Positions 1 through 7,323 of a stretch of 26,987 bases of DNA are shown in pieces. The notes below the pieces were generated by a model that did no database searches, was not told the origin of the DNA, and saw only the letters and a list, made by a program, of their open reading frames with translations. Origin of the DNA: Methanobacteriota archaeon (lineage in GTDB: Archaea; Thermoplasmatota; Poseidoniia; MGIII; CG-Epi1); NCBI GenBank assembly GCA_029977605.1, contig JAPOKN010000011.1:1-26987 (forward strand), in the 5' to 3' direction. The position numbers and the translations under genes are program-made. Every line of letters begins with the position of its first letter. Position 1 is the stretch's first letter.

Positions 1-1218
1 GATGGAGAGTTGATAGATAGTTGGGAAGTCACAGTTAATCAGGGTGAGTTTCTCAATTTGACTATTAGCCATACTTGGCAAGTTCAGCAACCAAGTATTT
101 CAGTAAGGGGAGACTCGGCTTCAAAAATTGACGAGCTTAATGAAGATAATAATGTCAATTCCTTGTTGATTAATGTCGCAGCTCCCGAGTATGATTTTGG
201 AATATCTGAAATTACTGCCAATGATCCTGTCTTCAAAGGTGACCACATGGAAATTTCACTATTGATTACAAATAAGAGAGCTGAGATTCCAAATTTTAAA
301 TTTTCTTTGTATGTAGATAACTCCACAACACCTGAGTTTCAGAGTTATGATTTTGACGGTAATGCAGTTTACTATGTTTTTGAAGAGAATTTGGGATATA
401 ATGAGACTAGATCAGTTTCTATTTTCTGGAGAACCACAGATGTTGCAGGGGATTTCAACATTACTGTAGTGGGTGAAATTTCGGGTAGCGATTTTGTTGA
501 TTTAAATGAAACTGATAATAGTTTGAATCTTAGTGTAACAGTTAAGCCTAGAAATTTCCAGTTGTCTGTAGAAATGCGTAATTTACCTAATACAATTTAT
601 CTAAATCAGACTCTCGAAATTTCAGTTAGCGCTTTAAATTTTGGACCTGAAATATGTTGTGAATGTCCAGATGATACGATGAATATGACTGGTGCTTCAG
701 CTAATTGTATAGGTGCTGAAATATCCTTATTTATCGACGGTGAATTATTTGAAATTTATCAAACAGAACCTCTAGGTAGAGTTAATGGAGAAGAAGTTCG
801 TACTTTCTTTTGGACGCCGCTAGAGGCTGGACAATATCTTATTGAAGCTCGTATTGATCCAGATAACATTATTGATGAGTTTGATGAAACTGACAATGAG
901 GCCTCTGCAAATGTTAATGTTACTATTGAGGAATATATAGAAGAAGACCCAGTTATTGTCGATGATGAAGACTCTTTAATTAGTGAACCTCTTGTTTGGG
1001 TTCCTTTAATCGGACTTTCTTTAGCTGGAATTGGTATGTTTATCTATAATCGAATTGGTGACGGAGGAGATTATTTTGATAACTATGAACCTAACTCAAA
1101 CCAAGGGAGTCAAGTCAATACCCAACAGTCCGGTTTTAGATATAATCCAGAGACTGGAGAAACTATTGATATGCGAACCGGTGAAATAATCCAAGATGGT
1201 GGCAAAAAAGATAAATAA
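1..1218 (+). CDS. CARDB-type surface protein, C-terminal membrane anchor (5' partial)
   Basis: The reading frame is open at the first base of the window (codons gat gga gag precede the first in-window TTG), so the true start lies upstream and this is a 3' fragment of about 405 codons. The visible part consists of repeated beta-sandwich units with the CARDB signature of 'DExNExDN' followed by a beta strand: near residues 38-50, 160-175 (DLNETDNSL) and 290-300 (DEFDETDNEA). A four-Cys patch (CCECPDD...C) sits near residue 215. A single hydrophobic segment (LVWVPLIGLSLAGIGMFIY, about 330-348) is followed by a tail of about 55 residues ending NPETGETIDMRTGEIIQ plus a lysine-rich end. This fits an exported protein with an adhesin-like ectodomain and a short cytoplasmic tail. 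The ligand is unknown. The RidA-family gene starts only 4 nt downstream, so the two may be cotranscribed. Confidence 0.8.
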   Translation, partial: DGELIDSWEVTVNQGEFLNLTISHTWQVQQPSISVRGDSASKIDELNEDNNVNSLLINVAAPEYDFGISEITANDPVFKGDHMEISLLITNKRAEIPNFKFSLYVDNSTTPEFQSYDFDGNAVYYVFEENLGYNETRSVSIFWRTTDVAGDFNITVVGEISGSDFVDLNETDNSLNLSVTVKPRNFQLSVEMRNLPNTIYLNQTLEISVSALNFGPEICCECPDDTMNMTGASANCIGAEISLFIDGELFEIYQTEPLGRVNGEEVRTFFWTPLEAGQYLIEARIDPDNIIDEFDETDNEASANVNVTIEEYIEEDPVIVDDEDSLISEPLVWVPLIGLSLAGIGMFIYNRIGDGGDYFDNYEPNSNQGSQVNTQQSGFRYNPETGETIDMRTGEIIQDGGKKDK

Positions 1219-1222
1219 TTAT

Positions 1223-1615
1223 ATGGCTGAAAGAATTAATTTTTCTTCCGGTGCTCCTTGGGAATCAGTTGCAGGATATTCCCGTGCAGTTCGCATTGGT
1301 AAAAATATTGAAGTTGCAGGTACTACTGCGGTTGATTCTCATGGAGAAATTGTTTTTCCAGGAGATGCTGGTGCACAAACTAAGTTCATCTTTGAAAAAA
1401 TTGATAAAATCTTAAACGAAGCTGGAAGTAAATTGTCTGATGTAATTCGCACTCGTATGTTTGTCACAGACATTAATGATTGGGAAGAGGTTGCTCTTGT
1501 TCATGGCCATATATTTAATGAAGTAAAGCCAGTTTCAACATTAGTTGAAGTTAGTCGATTAATCGATAAAGAATTACTAATTGAAATTGAAGTAAGTGCT
1601 GTAGTTCAAAATTGA
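1223..1615 (+). CDS. ridA: RidA (YjgF/YER057c/UK114) family reactive-intermediate deaminase
   Basis: 130 residues from the ATG at 1223 (MAERINFSSGAPWE), the usual length for the family. An in-frame ATG at 1196 would add nine residues and overlap the preceding gene, so I prefer 1223. Family hallmarks are visible: the N-terminal 'SSGAPWE..AGYSRAV..G' strand, the central 'T.FIFEKIDKIL.EAGS.LSDVIRTRMFVTD' helix-strand with the conserved Arg (RTRMFVTD) that binds the substrate carboxylate, and the 'ST.VEVSRL....L.EIE..AV' C-terminal strand. RidA proteins are trimeric cytosolic enzymes that hydrolyse 2-aminoacrylate-type enamine/imine intermediates released by PLP enzymes. The gene is convergent with the reductase, with only 16 nt between the stops. 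Family assignment is secure; the exact substrate is not visible. Confidence 0.9.
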   Translation: MAERINFSSGAPWESVAGYSRAVRIGKNIEVAGTTAVDSHGEIVFPGDAGAQTKFIFEKIDKILNEAGSKLSDVIRTRMFVTDINDWEEVALVHGHIFNEVKPVSTLVEVSRLIDKELLIEIEVSAVVQN

Positions 1616-1631
1616 AGCTGGATTTTACAAA

Positions 1632-2741
1632 TCAGTATACGTCTCTCAGATACCGGTGTTCTTCTTTCATCAACGTTTGATTAATGTAATGTTCAGCATC
1701 TTCCTTTTTCATTTTGCCATGCTCTTCAGCAATATTGATTAGGGCTTTGTGAACATCTTTGGCCATGTACTGCTTGTCACCACAAATGAAAAAATAGGCA
1801 CCATTCTGTAACCATTCCCAAATTTCCTTTCCATTGTTAGTAATTCGGTTTTGTACATAAATCTTTTCTTTTTGGTCTCTTGAAAATGCTGTAGTTAACT
1901 TAGTAAGATGCCCATTTTTCATATATTCAAACCATTCATCTCGGTAAAAGAAAGTGCTTTCCTCGTGAACTTCACCAAAAAACAACCAATTTTTACCAGT
2001 AGCTCCAGTGTTAACTCTTTCTTCCATGAAAGCACGAAATGGAGCAATACCTGTTCCCGGTCCTACCATAATAATATCCTTACTTCCATCAGCAGGAATT
2101 ACGAAATCACGGGTCGGTTGTATGTATATTGGGACTTCAGTTTTATTAACTGTAATTCCCTTTGCCAAATCTCCTGTTGCCAAACCAAATCGATCTCTTT
2201 CAAAATTATTATATTTTACAATTGCTACTGTTAAATGAATTTCACCTAGATGGGCTTTTGGTGAGGAACTGATAGAGTAAAGCCTTGGAGCAATAGGAGA
2301 CAAAGTATCAATAAACTCTTGAGGTGATATTTTTACCTTGTATTCGTTCATTATATCAATATAATCTCTAACAAAAAGATATTTCTCTAATTCATGAGAA
2401 TCATTTAGAATTGCTTCTAATTCTCTTTTAGGTTTACCTTTACCCAACTTCTCGTGTACCATTGCAAGAAATTTTCTACCTGCTCTATGTATTACAAACC
2501 TATGCATTAGGGCGTTTTCTAGAGTAGTCTCATCGACATCTCCTGTGGAGACTAAATCGTTTCTTTTAGCTCTTAGTTTCACAATAGTATCTTTTACTAA
2601 TTGTTCATTATTTTTCGGGAAAAGGCCCATGGCGTCGCCGGATTTGTACCTTATTCCACTTCCTTTGATCGAGAAAACGTAGTGATTAGTTTCTTTCCCC
2701 GAACCTTCGGAAATAGTGTACGAGTCCACTACTTTAGCCAT
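1632..2741 (-). CDS. CysJ/P450-reductase-type FAD/NAD(P)H oxidoreductase lacking a flavodoxin domain
   Basis: 369 residues matching the FAD- plus NADPH-binding module of sulfite reductase flavoprotein alpha subunit, cytochrome P450 reductase and related diflavin enzymes. The FAD-isoalloxazine motif RLYSISSS is at 153-160, preceded by the linker helical domain (about 45-140). The pyrophosphate-binding motif GPGTGIAPFRAF is at 227-238, FFGE at 254-257, SRD at 287-289 and ICGD at 319-322. A C-terminal YLRDVY ends on the aromatic residue that typically stacks on FAD. The N-terminal FMN/flavodoxin domain of CysJ is absent: the protein begins directly with the FAD module (YSGD-like KSGDAMGLFP at 33-42). 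It probably passes electrons from NADPH to a separate ferredoxin or flavodoxin; no such partner is seen nearby. It lies 39 nt downstream of the L15e gene on the same strand. Confidence 0.85.
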   Translation of the reverse strand: MAKVVDSYTISEGSGKETNHYVFSIKGSGIRYKSGDAMGLFPKNNEQLVKDTIVKLRAKRNDLVSTGDVDETTLENALMHRFVIHRAGRKFLAMVHEKLGKGKPKRELEAILNDSHELEKYLFVRDYIDIMNEYKVKISPQEFIDTLSPIAPRLYSISSSPKAHLGEIHLTVAIVKYNNFERDRFGLATGDLAKGITVNKTEVPIYIQPTRDFVIPADGSKDIIMVGPGTGIAPFRAFMEERVNTGATGKNWLFFGEVHEESTFFYRDEWFEYMKNGHLTKLTTAFSRDQKEKIYVQNRITNNGKEIWEWLQNGAYFFICGDKQYMAKDVHKALINIAEEHGKMKKEDAEHYINQTLMKEEHRYLRDVY

Positions 2742-2780
2742 ATATGGATTTTTTCGATTGTACTCTATGATATCAAACCT

Positions 2781-3401
2781 CTATGTTTTCTTTGGTGGGT
2801 GAGGTGTTCTACTCTGTTTGTGTTTGACCATATGCTTTCTCTTGCTAGGTCTGAGCTTCTCCGCACCTTTACCTTTATTCATTAACCCTCTAGATTTCTT
2901 TCCTGCCGAAGTTAGGCCTCTATGCACACGTCCTTTGTGTGCTCGGTTACAAATCCAATTAATTTTTGAATCTGCAAGGATTACTGGATGATTAGGATCA
3001 ACTAGTATAACTTCGTACCACTTATATCTGCCATCTTCTGCAACCCAATATGAATTTAATATTTCCAAATTAGGGTACTTCTTTGAAGTTCTTTCCTCAG
3101 CTATCATTTGCAAGTTTTTACCAACAGTTATTTTGCTGATACCTGCTCTTTTTGCTCTTCTACCGGAAGTTATAGCATGCTTGCGCATTCCTCCACGTCT
3201 TATTCTTGTTCTTACAAGGACATAACCTTGTTTAGCTTTATATCCAAGACTTCGAGCTCTGTCAAGTCTTGTTGGTCTTTGAATCTTAGTTGAAGCGTCC
3301 TCTCTTCGGTAAGACACAAGTCTTTCCTTTTGTAGTGCTTTCAAATTATTTGATGGAACTTTCCATTGATCTCTAACGTAGCTGTATATTGATTTACTCA
3401 T
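2781..3401 (-). CDS. rpl15e: 50S ribosomal protein L15e
   Basis: 206 residues, basic throughout, matching the archaeal/eukaryotic L15e family. It opens with SKSIYSYVRDQWKVP and carries the core 'RPTRLDRARSLGYKAKQGYVLVRTRIRRGGMRK' segment, the 'NSYWVAEDGRYKWYEVILVDPNHPVI' stretch and a C-terminal 'HKGRVHRGLTSAGKKSRGL' segment followed by a Lys/Arg/Pro-rich tail. It is slightly longer than typical archaeal L15e because of that tail. L15e is a large-subunit rRNA-binding protein with no bacterial homologue, so it is direct evidence for an archaeal source. An SD-like GAGG lies 8-10 nt upstream of the ATG. A TATA-like CTTTAAAG (3454-3461) suggests a 5' leader of about 30 nt, longer than for most genes here. 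Confidence 0.97.
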   Translation of the reverse strand: MSKSIYSYVRDQWKVPSNNLKALQKERLVSYRREDASTKIQRPTRLDRARSLGYKAKQGYVLVRTRIRRGGMRKHAITSGRRAKRAGISKITVGKNLQMIAEERTSKKYPNLEILNSYWVAEDGRYKWYEVILVDPNHPVILADSKINWICNRAHKGRVHRGLTSAGKKSRGLMNKGKGAEKLRPSKRKHMVKHKQSRTPHPPKKT

Positions 3402-3453
3402 TCGCGATTCCTCACTTAACGGGTTCAGCTAATGCCACATTCCCGATATTCAA

Positions 3454-3477
3454 CTTTAAAGAGACTTCCTTATAAAG
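3454..3477. promoter_or_regulatory. Divergent promoter region between L15e and the lipid kinase
   Basis: In the 94-bp divergent gap, CTTATAAAG (3469-3477) reads as a TATA box for the plus strand. Its centre lies about 23 nt from the ATG at 3496, which predicts a leaderless lipid-kinase mRNA. CTTTAAAG (3454-3461) is a self-complementary TATA-like box that could serve the minus-strand L15e gene. Predicted by spacing only. Confidence 0.5.
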
Positions 3478-3495
3478 CTTGATATATAGCTAAAT

Positions 3496-4533
3496 ATGGT
3501 TGATAAACTAGAACGTGTAGATTTAGTTCCTCCTAATAAATTAAAAGGTTTATTGGGTTCTTATTATCCACCACCGGAACCTGTGCCTCATTTTATTAAT
3601 CAGAAAATTGAAGAAATTTACTCTGTTAATCGAGTACATGTTATTGTAAATCCATTTGCAGGGCAAAAAAAAGGTAAGAATTTGGCTAGTTTGTTAGCAT
3701 CGGATTTGGATCAATCAAGGATTAAATCTGTAATTCATTTTACTGAATATGTTAATCATGCTGAAGAATTGGTTTCTAAACTAGATTTCATTGAAGGAGA
3801 TGCTTTGATGTCTGTTGGAGGTGATGGAACCATCTCAGAAATTATAACTGGTCTTTTGAAAAGAAAAGATTCTTTTTCTAATAGTATTCCACTCTCTATT
3901 GTGCCTGCAGGTTCAGGTAATAGTCAAGCCAATGATATGCAGATAACAGACTATTTGGATGCACTACAAAGACTGACTAGTGGAAAATTGCGAAAAATGG
4001 ATGTTGGAAAAGTTACTTTTTTTAAAGATGGGAAAAAGAACGTGCGATATACACATAATCTTGTTGGCTGGGGCTTAGGAGTTGATGCTAACATTTTAGC
4101 TGAGAAGATGAGATTTTTGGGTCCGATGAGATACGACATTGGTTCCCTGATGAGCATAATAAGAGGTAAAGTTAGGAAAGCAAAGTGCTATGTTGACGGG
4201 AATCTGATAGATTCCTCTTTCATTTTGTTGCTCATTCAAAACACTAAGACAGGTGGTGACCGTCTAACTTTAGCGCCGATGGCACATGTTGATGATGGGA
4301 AAATGGACTTAGGAGTAATATACCATATAAGCCGCTTTCAAGTTTTGAAGTTGTTTAATCAACTCAAAGCATCTGGTTCACATGTCTGGAATCCTAACGT
4401 TGAATATTACAGGTTTAAAAATTTAATTATTGAAACCGAGGATCCCACTGCAATAAATGTTGATGGTGAGAATCTAGGTACAACGCCCCTGGAAATTAAC
4501 GTGCTGCCTTCTGCATTAAAAGTATTTCACTGA
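3496..4533 (+). CDS. Diacylglycerol/sphingosine-kinase-like lipid kinase
   Basis: 345 residues with the DAGK catalytic fold. The nucleotide-binding VNPFAGQKKG strand-loop is at 51-60, the family signature SVGGDGTISEI at 106-116 and the PAGSGNSQAND loop at 137-147. The C-terminal beta-sandwich subdomain includes LVGWGLGVDAN, TGGDRLTLAPMAHVDDGKMDLG and VDGENLGTTPLEINVLP. The PAGSGN variant is closer to the sphingosine-kinase/YegS-like branch than to the GTGND of bacterial DgkB. The enzyme should phosphorylate a hydroxyl of a lipid acceptor with ATP on the cytoplasmic face of the membrane. In an archaeon the substrate cannot be read off and need not be diacylglycerol. The gene is 43 nt upstream of pyrE, which has its own TATA-like element. 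Confidence 0.85.
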   Translation: MVDKLERVDLVPPNKLKGLLGSYYPPPEPVPHFINQKIEEIYSVNRVHVIVNPFAGQKKGKNLASLLASDLDQSRIKSVIHFTEYVNHAEELVSKLDFIEGDALMSVGGDGTISEIITGLLKRKDSFSNSIPLSIVPAGSGNSQANDMQITDYLDALQRLTSGKLRKMDVGKVTFFKDGKKNVRYTHNLVGWGLGVDANILAEKMRFLGPMRYDIGSLMSIIRGKVRKAKCYVDGNLIDSSFILLLIQNTKTGGDRLTLAPMAHVDDGKMDLGVIYHISRFQVLKLFNQLKASGSHVWNPNVEYYRFKNLIIETEDPTAINVDGENLGTTPLEINVLPSALKVFH

Positions 4534-4537
4534 GGCA

Positions 4538-4549
4538 AATATATTTTTA
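4538..4549 (+). promoter_or_regulatory. TATA-like element upstream of pyrE
   Basis: AAATATATTTTT lies in the 43-nt gap after the lipid kinase, centred about 33 nt before the pyrE ATG at 4577. It would start the pyrE-purD-exchanger-nnr transcript with a very short leader. Confidence 0.4.
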
Positions 4550-4576
4550 GTTAGTCCCTTATTAGAAAATACAATT

Positions 4577-5098
4577 ATGACCTCCAGTATTACTCTCAGA
4601 CAAAAGTTAATTGATTGCGAAGCTCTAAAGTTCGGTGATTTCACACTTACGTCCGGCAAAAAATCTAATTATTATGTTAATATGAAAATGGCTTCAACAA
4701 ATCCAGAAATTTTGAAACTAATCTCTTCTGAGTTTGCAAGACTTATTCCAAATAATATTGATTTTATTTCAGGAATGGAACTAGGCGCTGTTCCTCTTGC
4801 AGTTGCCTTATCTTTAGAAACTGGGATTCCTTATACTATGATAAGAAAAGGAGAAAGAAAACATGGAACTGGATCTAGACTAGAAGGTCCGTCAGAAGGA
4901 AAAACAGTTTTAGTTGATGATGTAGCTACTACAGGTGGATCTAATGCAGAATCACTAGATGTACTATTGAAAGAAGGTATTAAAGTTACTAAAATACTAG
5001 TTGTTGTAGATAGAGAAGAAGGTGCAAGTGAAAAATTAGCTCCTTATAAAATCCCATTTGAAAGTTTGATTTCAGCATCAGATTTGAGTGATAGATGA
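4577..5098 (+). CDS. pyrE: Orotate phosphoribosyltransferase
   Basis: 173 residues, the normal size for archaeal OPRT. The PRPP-binding signature VLVDDVATTGGSN is at 111-123. The N-terminal substrate loop FTLTSGKKSNYYVNMK is at 22-37, and the flexible catalytic loop RKGERKHGTGSRLEG at 90-104 contains the conserved lysine and His-Gly. It converts orotate plus PRPP to orotidine 5'-monophosphate in pyrimidine biosynthesis, acting as a cytosolic dimer. The stop overlaps the purD start (ATGA at 5095-5098), indicating translational coupling of a pyrimidine and a purine gene. Both enzymes depend on PRPP or its product phosphoribosylamine. Confidence 0.95.
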   Translation: MTSSITLRQKLIDCEALKFGDFTLTSGKKSNYYVNMKMASTNPEILKLISSEFARLIPNNIDFISGMELGAVPLAVALSLETGIPYTMIRKGERKHGTGSRLEGPSEGKTVLVDDVATTGGSNAESLDVLLKEGIKVTKILVVVDREEGASEKLAPYKIPFESLISASDLSDR

Positions 5099-6405
5099 AT
5101 TTTCTTGTAATTGGCAGCGGAGCTAGAGAGCACATTATCGCACAGAAATTATTTGAAGCTGGAGTGGATGTGTTTTCTGTAATAACTAACCGAAATCCAG
5201 GTTTGATTAGTTTATCAAAAGAATTTTTATTTGTCAACACATATAAGGGCAATATTCAGAAAATTGTTGATTTTTCTTTATCTAAATATATCGATTGCGT
5301 AGTTATAGGTCCGGAAGACCCTTTGGCTCTAGGCTTTTCCGATTCATTTTTGAGTAAGGGTATTCCTGTAGTCGGACCAACAAAGCTTCTTGCGCAAATT
5401 GAAACTAGTAAAGGATTTACCAGAGATTTACTAGTTAGAAATGAAATTTACGTATCACCTCGTTATGAAAGATTTAATTCTATTAACGGAGTTGAAGATT
5501 TTATTAAGGATTTGTCCGAAGAATATGTTGTAAAGTACGACGGCTTAATGGGAGGGAAAGGTGTTAAAGTGTCAGGAGAACATTTAATGTCAATCCAAGA
5601 AGCTATTTTTTACTGTAACCAATTAATTGATTTAGGTGGATCATTCATAGTTGAAGAAAAAATAGTAGGAGAAGAATTTTCATTGATGAGTTTTTGTGAT
5701 GGTAAAACGGTACATCATATGCCAGCTGTGCAAGACCATAAACGAGCTTACGATGGAGATACAGGCCCTAATACGGGTGGAATGGGCAGTTATACAGATT
5801 CTAATCATTCATTACCTTTTCTAACGGATAACGAATTGAATCAAGCTAGAGAGATTAATGAGCGTGTTTCTACTGCTTTGGTAAAAGAATATAATGAAGG
5901 TTACAAAGGAATATTGTATGGTGGATTTATGGCTACAGGAGATGGTGTAAAACTCATAGAGTACAATGCAAGATTTGGTGATCCTGAGGCAATGAATTTA
6001 TTGACTTTATTAGACACAGATTTTGCTTCTGTTTGTATGTCTATGGCTAATGGAAACTTGGTTGATGTGAAATTCAGAAATGAAGCATCGGTTTGTAAAT
6101 ACGTCGTTCCCAAAGGCTACGGAAGCAATCCGGCAAATGATGCTACTTTGATTGTAAATGATTCTTACAGTGAACATTCAGATCTCTATTATGCAGCAGT
6201 AAATGTTAATGATTCAGGAAATATTACAACAACGAGTTCGAGAGCTGCCGCTATCGTGAGTACTGGTCATGATATTGAAACTGCTGAATCCAGCTGTGAG
6301 ACTGGCCTTTCATACATTTCAGGCAATAACATATTTGTTCGACACGATATTGCAAAACCCCATCTAATTGATAAACGTATTCGAAACATGGAGTCTATAA
6401 GATGA
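5095..6405 (+). CDS. purD: Phosphoribosylamine-glycine ligase (GAR synthetase)
   Basis: 436 residues with the complete GARS ATP-grasp arrangement. The N-terminal nucleotide-fold motif GSGAREH is at 7-13, followed by VIGPEDPLALG. The ATP-grasp core contains VKYDGLMGGKGVKV. The catalytic segment DHKRAYDGDTGPNTGGMGSY and the metal/ATP-binding EYNARFGDPEAMNLL come next, and a C-terminal domain ends the protein. It catalyses ATP-dependent ligation of phosphoribosylamine and glycine, the second step of de novo purine synthesis. Start and stop both overlap their neighbours by 4 nt (ATGA at 5095 and 6402), so it sits inside a tightly coupled operon with pyrE and the cation exchanger. Confidence 0.96.
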   Translation: MNFLVIGSGAREHIIAQKLFEAGVDVFSVITNRNPGLISLSKEFLFVNTYKGNIQKIVDFSLSKYIDCVVIGPEDPLALGFSDSFLSKGIPVVGPTKLLAQIETSKGFTRDLLVRNEIYVSPRYERFNSINGVEDFIKDLSEEYVVKYDGLMGGKGVKVSGEHLMSIQEAIFYCNQLIDLGGSFIVEEKIVGEEFSLMSFCDGKTVHHMPAVQDHKRAYDGDTGPNTGGMGSYTDSNHSLPFLTDNELNQAREINERVSTALVKEYNEGYKGILYGGFMATGDGVKLIEYNARFGDPEAMNLLTLLDTDFASVCMSMANGNLVDVKFRNEASVCKYVVPKGYGSNPANDATLIVNDSYSEHSDLYYAAVNVNDSGNITTTSSRAAAIVSTGHDIETAESSCETGLSYISGNNIFVRHDIAKPHLIDKRIRNMESIR

Positions 6406-7322
6406 GTATACTTTTAGATTTTGGCTTATTATGTTTCGGTTTTTTTCTACTCACTAAAGGTGCCGATTATTTTATTGAAAATTCAGCTTCTTTTGCTGAG
6501 GAAAAGGGGATATCTCCTCATGTAGTAGGAGTTACTATAGTTGCTTTTGGAACTAGCCTTCCTGAGCTTTTGGTTTCCATAATTTCTTCTTTTCAAGATT
6601 ATAATGATTTGGCTTTAGGGAATATTGTAGGGTCAAACATCTCTAATATAGGATTAGTTTTAGCAGTTTCTACTTTCATTTTTTATTATGTTTTAGGAAC
6701 TAATATTGTTCCTGAGAAGGATGCTAACGATGACAGTTATGTTATGGTACTAGCAGTTTTCTTACTTTTCTTTTTTGCAAGAGATAATCTAATTTCCGTT
6801 GGTGAGGGTTTAATCTTTTTCCTTTTATATTTATTTTACATTTATTGGCTATACAGACGATCAAGCAACGAGCCAGTTGAAGAAGTAGATGAAAATACTT
6901 CTTTTGCGTTTCTGTTAGGTGGATTAATTGGATTACTTTTCGGAGCTCAAATTACAGTTAATGCTGCAGTTTCTATAGCTGAAGCAATGGGAGTTTCTGA
7001 AATAGTAATTGGCCTTAGCGTAGTTGCAATTGGTACTAGTTTACCAGAGTTAGCTGGAACAGTATCCGCAGCTCGTATGGGTCATAAAGAGATAGCAGTA
7101 GGTAATGTTATTGGTTCTAACATAGCTAATATATTTTTGGTCATGGGGGTTTTAGCAATGATAAATCCTATAGCTGTCGAACAGTTTGTAATAGAACGTA
7201 CACTTCCATTATTGATATTGCTAACTATAGCCACTTTCGCAATGATTCGTATTCCTCTTACTAGATTAGGCGGTACTATTCTGTTCACATTCTTTTTGCT
7301 TTTCCTCTATCAGTTAATATAA
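6402..7322 (+). CDS. Ca2+/cation antiporter (CaCA) family exchanger, YrbG-like
   Basis: 306 residues, strongly hydrophobic, with about ten predicted membrane segments split by a charged central loop (RRSSNEPVEEVDEN, about 152-165). Both alpha-repeats are intact: FGTSLPELLVSI at 49-60 with GNIVGSNISNIGLVL at 73-87, and IGTSLPELAGTVSAA at 210-224 with GNVIGSNIANIFLVM at 234-248. The GTSLPE glutamates and GSN asparagines are the ion-coordinating residues of the family. It likely exchanges Na+ or H+ for Ca2+. It overlaps the purD stop by 4 nt and is followed 1 nt later by the nnr start, so it is transcribed with housekeeping genes. The ion specificity is not determinable here. Confidence 0.93.
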   Translation: MSILLDFGLLCFGFFLLTKGADYFIENSASFAEEKGISPHVVGVTIVAFGTSLPELLVSIISSFQDYNDLALGNIVGSNISNIGLVLAVSTFIFYYVLGTNIVPEKDANDDSYVMVLAVFLLFFFARDNLISVGEGLIFFLLYLFYIYWLYRRSSNEPVEEVDENTSFAFLLGGLIGLLFGAQITVNAAVSIAEAMGVSEIVIGLSVVAIGTSLPELAGTVSAARMGHKEIAVGNVIGSNIANIFLVMGVLAMINPIAVEQFVIERTLPLLILLTIATFAMIRIPLTRLGGTILFTFFLLFLYQLI

Positions 7323-7323
7323 T

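Noticed and set aside
10..12. TTG at position 10 as the true start of the first surface protein
   Set aside because: The frame is open to the window edge and the sequence begins mid-domain without a signal peptide, so the gene is truncated by the window.
1196..1222. Upstream ATG start for the RidA-family gene
   Set aside because: It would overlap the preceding coding sequence and add nine residues not typical of the family; the ATG at 1223 gives the standard N-terminus.
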